Positions 43,434 through 53,044 of a DNA stretch of 64,000 nucleotides are shown piece after piece. Both the position numbers and the translations under genes were made by a program. Source of the stretch: Cricetomys ansorgei (lineage: Eukaryota; Chordata; Mammalia; Rodentia; Nesomyidae); the NCBI GenBank assembly GCA_026225945.1, contig JAMJFZ010003163.1:19280501-19344500 (forward strand), given 5' to 3'. The first letter of the stretch is position 1. Each line of letters begins with the position of its first letter. Under the pieces are notes generated by a model. The model searched no databases, was not told where the DNA came from, and was given only the letters and a program-made list of their open reading frames with translations.

Positions 43434-43912
43434 TGTAGTAGGAACCTTTGCCAAGAAGTTTTCTGTCCTGTGCAGCTCTCTTTATGGTTACGTGTTGCTT
43501 GGACTTCTGGGAACAGCTTAGGATATAAAGGAGGCAGTGGCTAGTTGGCAGTTGACAGTTGGTGGGAGAGCAGTCAGGCTCCAGCTCATGTCAGAGGACA
43601 ATTGGTAGGATGGCTTGTGAGATGCTGGAAGCTCCTGTTCCCTAAGCTAAGGACGGCCAAAAAGGGCAGAGAGAAAGTTTCTCTTTCTATCTTTAAAGGC
43701 CAACGGCAAGAATGGTGACGATTTCTCTCTTTCCTGTCTCTTTTTGGAGCTAGAGAGTAAAAGGCACAGTGGGAATCTGTTACAAGTTAGGAATCTGTCA
43801 CAGTGGCAGTTGGGGCCAGAGAACGGGCTTCAGCATTTAGTTACAAGCAGCACTCTAACCTGGGGCAAGAGAACAGCTTTCAGGGCAAGAGAAGAGGAAA
43901 ATTAAGGTTACA
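43434..43912 (+). mobile_element. solo-LTR candidate, 479 bp, inside the L1
   Basis: It splits the L1 3' UTR and has TG...CA ends (tgtagtaggaacc ... aaggttaca). A TATA-type aggatataaagg lies about 85 bp in (near 43520). Blocks such as ctaaggacggccaaaaaggg, tttctctttctatc and gacgatttctctctttcc resemble those of the LTR at 48021-48496 read on its minus strand, so both appear to be one family. No clean target duplication survives. The name of the ERV family is unknown to me. Confidence 0.55.
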
Positions 43913-45851
43913 ATCCCATGGGTCTTACATTCTTTTTACCTCCACTTTTGAGATGTTCCCTGAGCCTTGGGATAGGGGGTGTTAATATAAATGTCTTGTT
44001 TATGGCTGAACACTCAACAGTCACTCATTTTCGTGCCTTTGACCAGTTGCAGGTCTCTGCATTAACTGCTGCCTGCTGCAAGAAGAAGCTCTTCTGTCTG
44101 AGGCTGAGAACAGCAGATATCTATGGTATGGACATACATGTTTAAAAGACAGTCTGGCAACATGTTCATTTAGCATGACAACAGTAGTAAGTTCCCCTTT
44201 AGTGTTTATGACCTCCTGAGTCATGGGTGTTTGACCAATTTTACAATATTAGTCATGAATTCCCTCCCATGGAGCAGGCGTCGAATCCTCAGGAAGTGAT
44301 TGGTTACCCCCATAACCTTCAGGCCACTATTGTACCAGTGGGCATGTGTAGCCCGGCGGGTCGGAATTGTAGCATTCAAGGTTCAATTCAGGGTAAGACC
44401 ACTGATCATTTTTCTCTCCTAGATACCTGCATAGTACCTCGCTGTACTTTGAGAGCTATGGAGTAGGGAGTTTTTAGGTCACCTCCAGCTTGATTTCTCT
44501 ATGTCCTGTAACTATAGCATGCTGTCTTCCACAGAAAAGATTTTACCATCTAGTTCTGGTGAGCAACCAAGGGCAATGAAAAGAACTTGTAGTGTCTGGG
44601 AAGGAGCCTGGGGTCTCTCTGACCAATAACTCATAGGAAGGTATCCCATACTGGCAATTGAGTGTTTGATTTAATAACCCTGTACTCTGGGGCGTTGTTC
44701 ACAAGTGCAGGGTACTTGCGCTCAAACTCCTTAATTAATTTTTTTCAAATAAAAGAATAAAAATTTCAAACTCTTGGTTTTTGTTGACCTGACTCTACTC
44801 CCTTGCTCATTTCCATGTCCTCACCCTCACTTAAACCTTTAGCTCCTAAGATTTCCCGACTTCTTTCATATCATATATTTTACTTTTTCCTTACACCACT
44901 AAGACCTCTTCTACTCCCCTTCTCGTGGACCAGCCTCTCCTAGCTTCTCAACCTCTACCGACCCTCTAAATTAAACACCACATTCTAAAATTCAAAGAGG
45001 AGGCCCACGTATGAGCACCGGATGCCTGTCTTGTGGGGCCCGGGTCACTTCCATGTAACGTCTTCCGGTTCTGACCATTGCTGTGCCGTCAGCTTCATTT
45101 CCTTTTCCTTGACAGCTGGATGAAATTCCATTGTGTGTACATACTACATGTTCATTATTCATTCTTTCACTGATGGCCCTCTAGACTGATTTCATTTTGT
45201 AGCTGCTGTGAGTGGATCAACAGGGAACTTAGAGGAGCAGGTAACCGTAAAGGGTGTCGAGTCCTGAGTGCACACCCAGGAGTGGTACGGCAGGTCATAA
45301 TGGTAGCTCTATTGTTGGTTTTTTGAGAAACTTCCACAATGATTTCCATAGCAGCTGCGCCCATTCGTTCTACCAACAGGGGACCGGTGTTCCTTGCCCC
45401 GCATTGTCTCCGGCATCGTTATCATTTGTTTCCTTGGTGACGGTCACTCTCGCCGGAGTGAGATGGAACCTTAAAGCATTTTATTTCACGTTTTTCAGAT
45501 GGCTGATGATGTGGGACACATTTTAAACATTTAAAAAGTGCTTTATTTAAAATAGGTGATGTGTTTCTTTCTTTTGAGAACTCTGTTCAATTCCACAGCC
45601 CTGTGGGTTTTGTTGTTTGTTTTCCCAATGTTTAATATCCCGAATTCTTCGTATATTCTAGACACTAATCCTCTGTCAGACACAGAGCTGGGAAAGATTT
45701 TCTCTCATTCGATTGGGTTTCCTTTGCTAGACAAACTTTTTTTTTAATGTTATGAGATTCTGCTTGTTGATTATTGAACGTATTTCCTAAGTAATCAGAA
45801 TCCTGTTAAAAAAGTCCTTACCCATTCTTATATCTTTAAAATATATAAATC

Positions 45852-46035
45852 TATTTTTATTTTATTTATGTGTGAGTATCTGTGGGCGCCCACAGAGGCC
45901 CGGAGGAGGCATTGGATCCCTCGAAGCTGGAGTTACAGGTGTCTCTGAGTTCTTCAATGAGGGCGGTGGGGCCTGAGTTCTGATCCTCTGATAGAGCAGT
46001 CAGTCCTCATAACCACTGAGCCGTCTCTCCAGCCC
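45852..46035 (-). mobile_element. B3-type SINE, antisense, inside the L1
   Basis: The sequence tttatttatgtgtgagtatc, cccacagaggcccggaggag, gaagctggagttacaggtgt, gttctgatcctctgatagag, ataaccactgagccgtctct, ccagcccc is an antisense B3. Confidence 0.85.
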
Positions 46036-46498
46036 CACCGACACCTCTGTCTAGAAGTGTACCCCCCCCTTTTTCGTCTAGCAGCTTCGGAATTTAGGAT
46101 CTTATGCTGAAGTCTCTGATCTATCTGGAGTTGACTTTCATACAGGGCAAGAGACAAGGATCTGGTTTAATTTTTCTAAATGTAGATGCCGGGTTTTCCC
46201 AGCAGTACTTACTGATGATGCTGTCTTATCTCCAACGTGTATTTTTGGCATCTGTAAAAAACTCAGGTGGCTGTAAACGGACGTGTCTGTTTCTGTGCCA
46301 GTGCTGTGCTGTTTTCATTATTGCCGTCTGCAGTAGAAGGCAGGTATGCTGATACCTCTGGAAGTGTTCTTTTCGCTCAGAAATGCCTTGGATATCTGGG
46401 GTCTCTTGTGCTTCCCTATGAGTTTTAAGATTTTTTTTTTCTATTTCTATAAAGAAACACTAATGTTTCTTTAGAGAGATCTACAAATTACACACACT

Positions 46499-46538
46499 GC
46501 CGCCGCCACCACCACCACCACCACCACCACCACCACAC
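46499..46538. repeat. (CCA)n microsatellite
   Basis: The run gccgccgccaccacc and so on, about 12 triplets, at the junction between oppositely oriented L1 segments. Confidence 0.95.
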
Positions 46539-46554
46539 CTTGGAACAAACCTAA

Positions 46555-46655
46555 CCAAGAATGTGAAAAATCTCTATAATGAAAATTTTAAAAGGCTAAA
46601 AAAAGGAGATTGAAGAAGGCACTAGAAAATGGAAAGACCTTCCGGGTTCACACTG
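46555..46655 (+). mobile_element. L1 ORF2 fragment, sense (inverted relative to neighbour)
   Basis: The string aatctctataatgaaaattt, gaagaaggcactagaaaatg, gaaagaccttccgggttc is sense L1 ORF2 sequence from just upstream of the part present antisense to its left. This arrangement is typical of L1 5' inversion (twin priming). Confidence 0.6.
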
Positions 46656-46804
46656 ACCTCACTCGACAGCTCCATCTTCCAGGGACTCCAGATTAAAGCA
46701 CCCCTAAGCCAGCTCCGTTCTGGCAGGAGATCTTTGTACTATGATATTACGGTTGCCTGGGTAGTCAATGGTAAAACTCCCTTTCATCAGATGACTGGCT
46801 CTTT
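46656..46804. other. unique or decayed L1
   Basis: Could continue the sense L1 fragment but is too diverged to be sure. Confidence 0.3.
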
Positions 46805-46925
46805 TATTTTTTTTTTCTTTGAGACAGTGTTCCCTTGAGTATCACAGGCTGGCCTCGAAGTTGCCATACTTCTGTCCTAGCTTCCCACGTGCTGGCATTT
46901 ACAGGTGTGCGCCACCACACCTGGG
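46805..46925 (-). mobile_element. B1 SINE, antisense
   Basis: The sequence ctttgagacagtgttccctt, tcacaggctggcctcgaagt, cttcccacgtgctggcattt, acaggtgtgcgccaccacac is an antisense B1 with a T-run at its tail side. Confidence 0.85.
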
Positions 46926-47084
46926 TGGGTGACGGGTTCTTGATCGTTCAGGGATAAGATGGGACAGGCATTAGCTACCTGGACTTCAAGGTCAGATTGC
47001 CACCTCTTCCTTCAGCATGGAATTGACCTCTCAGGACTGACACCCTTCCAGTGTCACTGGGGGGCCTACTCTTTGATGGGCAAC
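46926..47084. other. unique sequence
   Basis: Nothing recognised. Confidence 0.35.
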
Positions 47085-47519
47085 TGTTAGGTACTATGGT
47101 TCAGATGTTTTGCTCCCAATATTCTTTTGCTAGGTTCTTGGTCCCCACGTGGCAGTGTTGTAGTGTCGACTGATGTGGCAGAACCTTCAAGAGGTGAAGC
47201 CCGATAAAGGGAGCTTAGGTTGATTGGGCATTGCTCTTGATGAAGGCTGATCTCTTGAAGACTGGTAGTTCCTGCAAGAAGAGGTTGCTACTAAGTAAGC
47301 TTGGCTTTCTTGGCTCTCTGCCTTGCTTCTTAGTGGACATGTGACCTCTCTCTCTTACATGCCCTCCTACCATAATGCCATAGCTCCATGTTCTGGAGCC
47401 AGATGACCCCATCAGAGCGAGCAGATGTCTCCCCCAAAACGAGCTAAATAAACCCCTTTACTCCACACATTACCCAGTATTAAGCATTCTGTGATAGCAG
47501 CAGAAGACAGACTAAGACA
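47085..47519 (+). mobile_element. MaLR-type LTR (MST/MLT1-like)
   Basis: It begins ctatggttcagatgttttgc with ggttcttggtccccacgtgg, and ends with gctaaataaacccctttact, gtgatagcagcagaagacag, actaagaca. The polyadenylation-signal region and the actaagaca end are typical of MaLR LTRs. Diverged; subfamily unclear. Confidence 0.6.
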
Positions 47520-47950
47520 CTAGGCATGGGAGCAGGATTGAGCCAAGCTGGCTGTCTGGTGAGAGGTTCCATCTCTTCTTACGGACTTGGCAGGGAAATC
47601 CCACCAGTAATGGAGGCAAACACTTTCAGAGGCTTCCCACGAGCCATTCCTGTTCACCCTTGCATTCTCAGAAAGTGAATTTTGAGTGCTCTAAGGCCAT
47701 TCTGGTGGCTGACAATTATTTGAGGCTGGGCATGAGATAGAGTTTGTTCCCTCCTCTCAAGTAGAAGTCTCGATGTCAGAGTGGGAGAAGGTCCTCGGAG
47801 GAAATGGCTCATGTTGCTGAACTATCTGAAAATCCTGCACACATTTTTGTCACTGGCCCACAAAACTATTGTACCCGAGCCGTTTTGTCTAGGAGGTACT
47901 TAGCGCTCTTACTCTATTGCACATAAGGGAAAAAAAAGGGTCTCTGAAAG
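47520..47950. other. unique sequence, nothing recognised
   Basis: No repeat family or exon was recognised in about 430 bp. Confidence 0.4.
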
Positions 47951-48020
47951 CCTTATGGTATGGTTTGGACCTTAGATAACCCAAAGGCTGACTTGCTAAG
48001 GGCTATCTATCACCTATGGC
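47951..48020 (+). mobile_element. MaLR-type LTR, 5' portion (split)
   Basis: The start ttatggtatggtttggacct, acccaaaggctgacttgcta up to cctatggc, where a foreign LTR begins. The host LTR resumes at 48497 after a repeated cctatggc. Confidence 0.6.
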
Positions 48021-48496
48021 TGTAGCAGTACACTATAATCTTTTACCCTCAGTTTAGGGAAGGAGAAAGGAAAGATTGAAATCTTCACCGCTTTTACAAG
48101 CGGCCTTAATACAGAAAGAGAGAAAGGTAGAAATCTTCACAGCCTCTTTTTAGGCTGTCCTAAGCTCGAATCTCTCTTAGGAATTACCTCACTCACTAAT
48201 GAAGCCTCCCAACCAAAGAACCACCAACCAACACCCACCCTGACTCTCGGGGCTTCAGACCTTTTATGCCCTAAGCCAAAAGTTCCCATAAACCCATGGG
48301 GCACTCAATCCCAAAGACAAGCTACAGGTGCCAGAACGGCTGCACTCAATCAAATTATAGCCACCTGCATCCAGCATTCCAGTTCCAACTCGTAAACAAC
48401 TCTACCACAGCTGGGGTGGGAACACAACCCTCTAGTGACTAGTCGGTTAAACCAAAAAGCTTTTCTTAACATAAAAATTCCAAGTGTTCCTCTACA
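48021..48496 (-). mobile_element. solo LTR, 476 bp, minus orientation, with 8-bp direct repeats
   Basis: The ends are inverted (plus strand TGTAG...CTACA) and the element is flanked by an exact cctatggc on both sides (48013-48020 and 48497-48504). Read on the minus strand there is a gcataaaagg TATA-type box, with downstream ctcttagga/aggctgtgaagatttc blocks shared with the LTR candidate at 43434-43912. A TSD of 8 bp is longer than the usual 4-6 bp of mammalian ERVs. No internal retroviral sequence, hence solo. Confidence 0.7.
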
Positions 48497-48822
48497 CCTA
48501 TGGCACTGCCGGAGAGTGATGGAAAGATGAGGAGGTGGGACCTAGGAGGAGGAAATCAGGTCTTTGTAGTATGTCATTGAAGGGGATGTTGGGATCCTGG
48601 CTTCTCCCTCTTTCTCTCTCCTTGCTGCCTGGTACCATGAGCAACTTTTTCCTCTATGGAATCCCACTGTGATGTCCTGGGCCACCACTGGCCCTCAGAA
48701 ATGTGACCAAGTGACCACGGACTGAGAGCTCTCAAACTGTGAGCCAAATGAAGTCTTTCCTACCTTTAAGTAGGGCCACCTCAGGTGACTTGTCATGGTG
48801 GTAGAAAGCTGACTAACACTTC
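48497..48822 (+). mobile_element. MaLR-type LTR, 3' portion
   Basis: It continues the host LTR: gatgaggaggtgggacctag, gaggaaatcaggtctttgta, tgaaggggatgttgggatcc, ccctctttctctctccttgc, aaactgtgagccaaatgaag, tagaaagctgactaaca. The composite 47951-48020 + 48497-48822 is a near-complete old LTR. Confidence 0.65.
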
Positions 48823-48985
48823 ACTAGCTCTATGGCGTTTCACTCCTCTCTCTAATGGATATAAAATAAGACCCATTTCATCAGGCTTCTGTGAGGTAAA
48901 TGCCTGTTAGCTACATGACAATGCACCACAGTGCCCAGCGCCTAGCAACTGATGGGTAAGTGTTGACTGTTATTTAGTTCTCCTT
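48823..48985 (-). repeat. MIR SINE, antisense
   Basis: The sequence tggatataaaataagaccca, tttcatcaggcttctgtgag, gtaaatgcctgttagctaca, cacagtgcccagcgcctagc, gatgggtaagtgttgactg follows the antisense MIR order. Confidence 0.7.
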
Positions 48986-50014
48986 TAACAATAGACCTTA
49001 GGGGGACAGGATTGGCTTAAACATAAGCTTTGGCATATGACATTCCACTGTCCCATTAATCAAGACAACAATCACTTGTGAGCGTGTTGCTCAATTGAAG
49101 AACATTGTCAATTGCAAAGATTAAGCTCCTGGCCGAGCCCTTCCTTCCTCTGCGCGGTCCTCAGTCTGCTTATCATTACCGTGTGTAGGTATGCTTGTGG
49201 TCTTATCATATATAAAGGTTCATCGGAGCAACACACCACTTTGCCTTGCCTGCCGTTGAGATTTATGAAAAGCCCATGTGCTGCATGGGCTTCTAGGAAG
49301 TTTCTTTATGCACACACACTTTTCAGGTTCCCTGGTCTCCGCACATGAAGGCAGTGAGATCTCACAGTGCATTCGTGAATGGACGAAGGGTGGTCACTTT
49401 CAACAGATGAGAAATGCATGTTAGCTCTTTCCTTCTTGCTCCGTTCTTGTGTTCTCTTCGTGGAGTTGAAGAGAACCACCTCAAGAAACACCTTTGGGTT
49501 GGATGAGTGTAGAGGAGCTTCTTGCCCTCTGACCTGACTGCCCTCCAGGGCACAAGGTTCAGGTATGAGGACCCAGGATATGTAATGGCTTAGAGCCTGG
49601 CCCATGTAGAGAGGCTGCAGCCCCTGTGGAATTTTTCTGATGCTTTTGAATCCCCACTGGAAAGCATTTTTCCTTTTCCATTCCAAATATGGGCTGGTGC
49701 TCTGGGGAGCATAGGGGAAGAAGTCTGAGGATACTGTAAACACTTGCATGCCAGCAGGGCCCTGGCCAGTGGGAATTCTAAGCAATCTAAGAGTTCTGCC
49801 AACCTGGAGGTGGACTTTAGCTGGGGCACTCTGTGGATCTACTTTTAGCTGGGAACATTTTTTTCCCAGGGTGGAAGGAGAGCCCCATGCTGCCCAGGGG
49901 CATGTCTACATTAAGCTGGCTGGTCGGTCACATGACTGCTTCTCTTCTTTTTCTTCTGGGATGCTAGAACCTGCCTACCTGTCTTTACAGGGTTCCTGTT
50001 GATTTAGACCGATG
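48986..50014. other. unique sequence, nothing recognised
   Basis: The stretch 49080-49330 has mixed AT-rich words including tcatatataaagg. The 159-codon minus frame (49306-49785) has no recognisable domain and no splice context, so it is treated as chance. Confidence 0.4.
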
Positions 50015-50168
50015 GGCCTAAGTATCTCTTTCAGTTTTTCACCTGGAACATGGAGAAAATAGTAACACCCATTTCTTAGGCAGTGATGAACTTTAAATGA
50101 CATAATATGTGTAAAAGTTTTTGTACAATAGATATTCACACTTAGTTAAAGTACTGAATAAGTGGCTG
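50015..50168 (-). repeat. MIR SINE, antisense
   Basis: The sequence agtttttcacctggaacatg, gagaaaatagtaacacccat, ttaaatgacataatatgtgt, gatattcacacttagttaaa matches antisense MIR. Confidence 0.6.
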
Positions 50169-50243
50169 ATGAATGCCCGGCCATAAATGAGACGTCTATA
50201 TCATCTCCAAGGCTCAGGAAAACATTGCAAAATAAGGAGTGAA

Positions 50244-50286
50244 GGCTGGCTAGACAGCTCAGTGGGTAAAAGGTACTTACTGTCAA
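50244..50286 (+). mobile_element. tRNA-type SINE, 5' piece (split)
   Basis: The sequence gaaggctggctagacagctc, agtgggtaaaaggtacttac is the box A side of a tRNA-SINE. It is cut off by an MT LTR and resumes near 51106. Confidence 0.65.
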
Positions 50287-50593
50287 GCCTTAGTTAAGGT
50301 TTCATTGCTGCAATGAAACACATGACAGAAAAAAGTAAGTTGAGGAGGAAAGAGTTGATTTAGCTTACACTTCCACATTGTAATTCATCACCGAAGGAAG
50401 TCAGGACAGGAACTCAAACAAAGCAGGTACTGGAGTCAGGAGTGGATGCAGAGGCTGTGGAGTGGTGCTGCTTACTGGCTTGCCCCTCATGACTGCATTC
50501 TTATAGAACCCAGGATCACAAGTCCAGGGATGAGCCCATATACAATGGACTGGGCCCTTCCCCGTCGATCATTAATTAAGAAAATGACCTATA

Positions 50594-50773
50594 AGCCGGG
50601 AGGTAGTAGTGCATGCCTTTAATCCCAGCACTTGAGAGGCAGAGGCAGGTGGATTTCTATGAGTTCGAGGCCAGCCTGATCTACAGAGTAAGTTCCAGCA
50701 CAGCCAGAGTTACAACAGAGAAACCTTGTCTCGAAAAAAACAAAACAAAACAAAAAACAAAAAACAAAAAAGA
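50594..50773 (+). mobile_element. B1 SINE, young, perfect 16-bp TSD
   Basis: Complete B1 (gccgggaggtagtagtgcat, gcctttaatcccagcacttg, ttcgaggccagcctgatcta, gaaaccttgtctcg) with an (AAAAC)-type tail. It is bounded by exact aagaaaatgacctata copies at 50578-50593 and 50774-50789. It shares the agttacaacagagaaacc variant with the B1 at 61128. Confidence 0.97.
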
Positions 50774-50853
50774 AAGAAAATGACCTATAGACAGCTCAAT
50801 CTTATGGGGGCATTTTCTCAGTTTGGGTTTCCTCCTTGCAGATGAGTCTAGCT

Positions 50854-51076
50854 CAGTGTTTCTCAACCTGTGGGTCATGACCCAAAGTGGGGTTCGAAAG
50901 ACTTTTTCACGGAGGTCACCTAAGACCATCTGAATATCTGATATTTACATTTCAGATCATATCAGTAACAAAATTAGTTGTGAAGTAGCAGTAAAAATAA
51001 GTTTATGGCTGGGCGTCACCACAACACGAGGAACCGTATTAAAGGGTCCCAGCTTTAGGAAGGTTGAGAACCACTG
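50854..51076. mobile_element. URR1-type non-autonomous hAT element
   Basis: Terminal inverted repeats cagtgtttctcaacct and aggttgagaaccactg pair at 15 of 16 positions. The body has the known order: gtgggtcatgacccaaagtg, cacctaagaccatctgaata, gaagtagcagtaaaaataag, tatggctgggcgtcaccaca, ggaaccgtattaaagggtc. It is 223 bp long with no transposase. A clean 8-bp duplication was not visible. Confidence 0.9.
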
Positions 51077-51105
51077 CCTCAGACGGCGTCAAGGTGACAC
51101 AAAAT

Positions 51106-51230
51106 TCGCACACCTGCCAACCTGAGTTTGACTCTGGGAACCCACACAGTGAAGGAAAGACATTGTGCTCTGACCTCCACGTGCATGCCACGGTGTGTAC
51201 GCACTCACACATCAATACATAAAAACAGAT
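51106..51230 (+). mobile_element. tRNA-type SINE, 3' piece
   Basis: It continues the element begun at 50244: caacctgagtttgactctgg, gaacccacacagtgaaggaa, gtgctctgacctccacgtgc, atgccacggtgtgtacgcac, then a short tail. Confidence 0.7.
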
Positions 51231-51399
51231 CCATGTTTCTTAAAGAAGCTTTGGAAGCGTGAGCTGGAGGAAGTTGGGAAGCGGCGTGGGCCGCTGGGAC
51301 CTGCGGCTGCACTCTCCAGTCAGAGCGGAGCACCTGTGACAACCAGCACAGCAATGGTCCCTTGAACACTCCACTGTAAAAGGAGGGCTCATGGGACCC
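51231..51399. other. unassigned, possibly L1 3' region
   Basis: Directly precedes a recognisable L1 3' end. Could be part of the same insertion. Confidence 0.3.
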
Positions 51400-51785
51400 T
51401 ATCCCACAGCTGAAGATTTCTAGGCACTTCATCTCAATGGGGAGAGGAGACACACTTACACACTGAGACGGGGGGTGGGGGTGGGGTGGGGGGTGGAGGG
51501 GGGAGTTTTTTTTTCAGTGTTCTAGACACTGTTAGATGCCCATGTTCCTAACAATAAACCATCACCATGCTCATGTAAGTAATCCTAATGATTCACTGGG
51601 CCACCAAAAATAAAAATAAAAATGTAAAACAAAAAGAAAGAAAGAAAAGGGTAAAAGGATTTGTGGGAGGGAGAGGGGGAACGAGATAGGGTAATGGGGA
51701 TGAATCTGATCAAAATATACGGTGAAAATATCATAATGAAACTTATCATCATGTATGATTAATATACGATAAGAAAAACAGATTT
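51400..51785 (+). mobile_element. rodent L1 3' end (Lx-like), sense
   Basis: The sequence catctcaatggggagaggag, acacacttacacactgaga, a G-rich tract (51470-51505), gattcactgggccaccaaaa, gggtaatggggatgaatctg, atcaaaatatacggtgaaaa, tataatgaaact-type and gattaatatacgataag correspond to a rodent L1 3' UTR ending in its AT-rich 3' end. The G-rich tract is the typical L1 3' UTR polypurine element. Confidence 0.7.
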
Positions 51786-52574
51786 AAAAGGGAAGATAAG
51801 AACGAATATGTTCAACAACCATAGAAAAAGTTCTTGCACAAGACAGTGTTTGTACCATTCAGTTCAGGGAAGGCTATACCAAGGTAACAAATATCCCTTG
51901 ATGCTTACAACAACAGAAATTACATTTCACCCCAAATTTGCCACATGTTCAAAACCCTCCTCGGGCAGTTTTTCTTCATGAACAGTAATGGAAACGGTCC
52001 AGAGGATTGAATTCTGATTTCAACACGTGTCAACACAAAGTCTCCACACTCACTGAGGCAGGTGAAATTAACTAAGGAATTTTCCAGAACACTTCAGAAC
52101 ACGTCTGTTCTCATTCACTGGCCCACACCAGACCTACGCTGTTTTTACGACCAAGGATGAGTCTGTGCCTTGGGAGGAAAAAGGGTCCAGATATTGGGGA
52201 CCTCATGTTAATATCTGTCACAATGTCCGGTCAGCAGTCAGTTTCTGCCTTTATTTATGGCCCTCAAAGAGCTGAGAGGCTATTGAAGGTAATGGGACAT
52301 CTATAGATGAAATGATAAGCATATTGTTTAACTCCTCAGAAGCAGGCATCTTCTGCACCCCATAGAGGCTTTTCATGTCACGTGACTCTCTGGCAAGTAT
52401 TTCTACTGTTCAAACCCAGGATGTCCGTGAGGAATTCAGGGCTGGGGCTGTTAGTCACCCAGCAGGCGCATGTGAACTCGCTGTCTCTGCAGGAGAACTC
52501 TAACTGCACCCAGCCTCTGAGGAGGATGTGGGGCTGTTCCTTAGCAGCTCGTTAGGGATAGACAGATGGACAGT
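51786..52574. other. unique sequence, nothing recognised
   Basis: An old DNA-transposon or LTR fragment may start near 51880 (gctataccaaggtaacaaat), but I could not place it. No exon was found. Confidence 0.35.
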
Positions 52575-52650
52575 GATGGCCTCCTGTCTATGGAGTGCTT
52601 CTTATGCACCAGGCATCAGTGAGTCCTCTGTGCAGTGAGTTATGTAGTTG
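52575..52650 (+). repeat. MIR SINE fragment
   Basis: The pattern tggagtgcttcttatgcacc, aggcatcagtgagtcctctg is the MIR 5' core in sense. Short. Confidence 0.5.
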
Positions 52651-53044
52651 TTAGCAACACCCAGGTAGTAGAAGACAAAGTTCCGTCCAATGCCTGACCA
52701 TAGTTGGCTTCTGGGTTCCCCCACACCCCCAAGCCTCTGCTCTCTGAAGGCCACCTGCTCCGGGTCCAGGTACCTGCTTGACTCTGTCTCCTGTCTCTCA
52801 GGCCTTGGGGTGCTGACAGCCTTTTCAAGAAGTACTGATCCCTTGCATCCTCCATGCTGCAAATAGCCTGCCATTAAGCTCTCCTTAGACACCTTGAGAT
52901 CCTCTCTTTCTTGCCTGGCTGGACTTGGAAAGCTGGGACATGGACTTCCTTGATCTAGTCTTTCTAAGATGCCAGGATTCTGGGATCTCTGTGGACAACT
53001 GAATATCCTGGTGCTGCCGACAGCCCGTTCCCTCCGCATACCCA
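52651..53044. other. unique sequence, nothing recognised
   Basis: The 145-codon minus frame (52602-53039) runs into the MIR fragment and shows no domain, so it is considered chance. Confidence 0.4.

Larger units (their letters stand above)
41363..46490 (-). mobile_element. rodent L1 (Lx-like), antisense, carrying a large tandem array
   Basis: Read left to right this is a rodent L1 in antisense: 3' UTR first (cttgatacttg-type end and tttttggtcatatccaccat), resuming after the tandem array with gattctgtgcaggtaaccac, aactgctgtgagctcatgag, later ggtgagcaaccaagggcaat and cattctaaaattcaaagagg. The ORF2 3' part follows (ttttttgagaaacttccaca, atgatttccatagcagctgc, agtgagatggaaccttaaag, gtatattctagacactaatc, gtctctgatctatctggagt). 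It is interrupted by a tandem array, a solo-LTR candidate and a SINE. No intact frame remains. Assignment of both array flanks to one L1 3' UTR is from recalled rodent repeat structure. Confidence 0.65.
50287..51105 (-). mobile_element. MT LTR (ERVL-MaLR), antisense, carrying B1 and hAT insertions
   Basis: Antisense MT order: ccttagttaaggtttcattg, gattaatagcttac-type start, caggaactcaaacaaagcag, ggagtggatgcagaggctgt, tggtgctgcttactggcttg, ttcttatagaacccaggatc, gggatgagcccatatacaat, aagaaaatgacctata, then after insertions ggtgacacaaaattcgcaca. It sits inside a SINE and is itself split twice. Confidence 0.8.

Noticed and set aside
46499..46538. His/Pro-rich coding repeat from (CCA)n
   Set aside because: Short triplet run between L1 pieces, with no frame extending to either side.
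49306..49785. 159-codon minus-strand frame
   Set aside because: Unique sequence but no domain, compositional signal or splice context; consistent with chance.
52602..53039. 145-codon minus-strand frame
   Set aside because: Runs into a MIR fragment; no recognisable domain.
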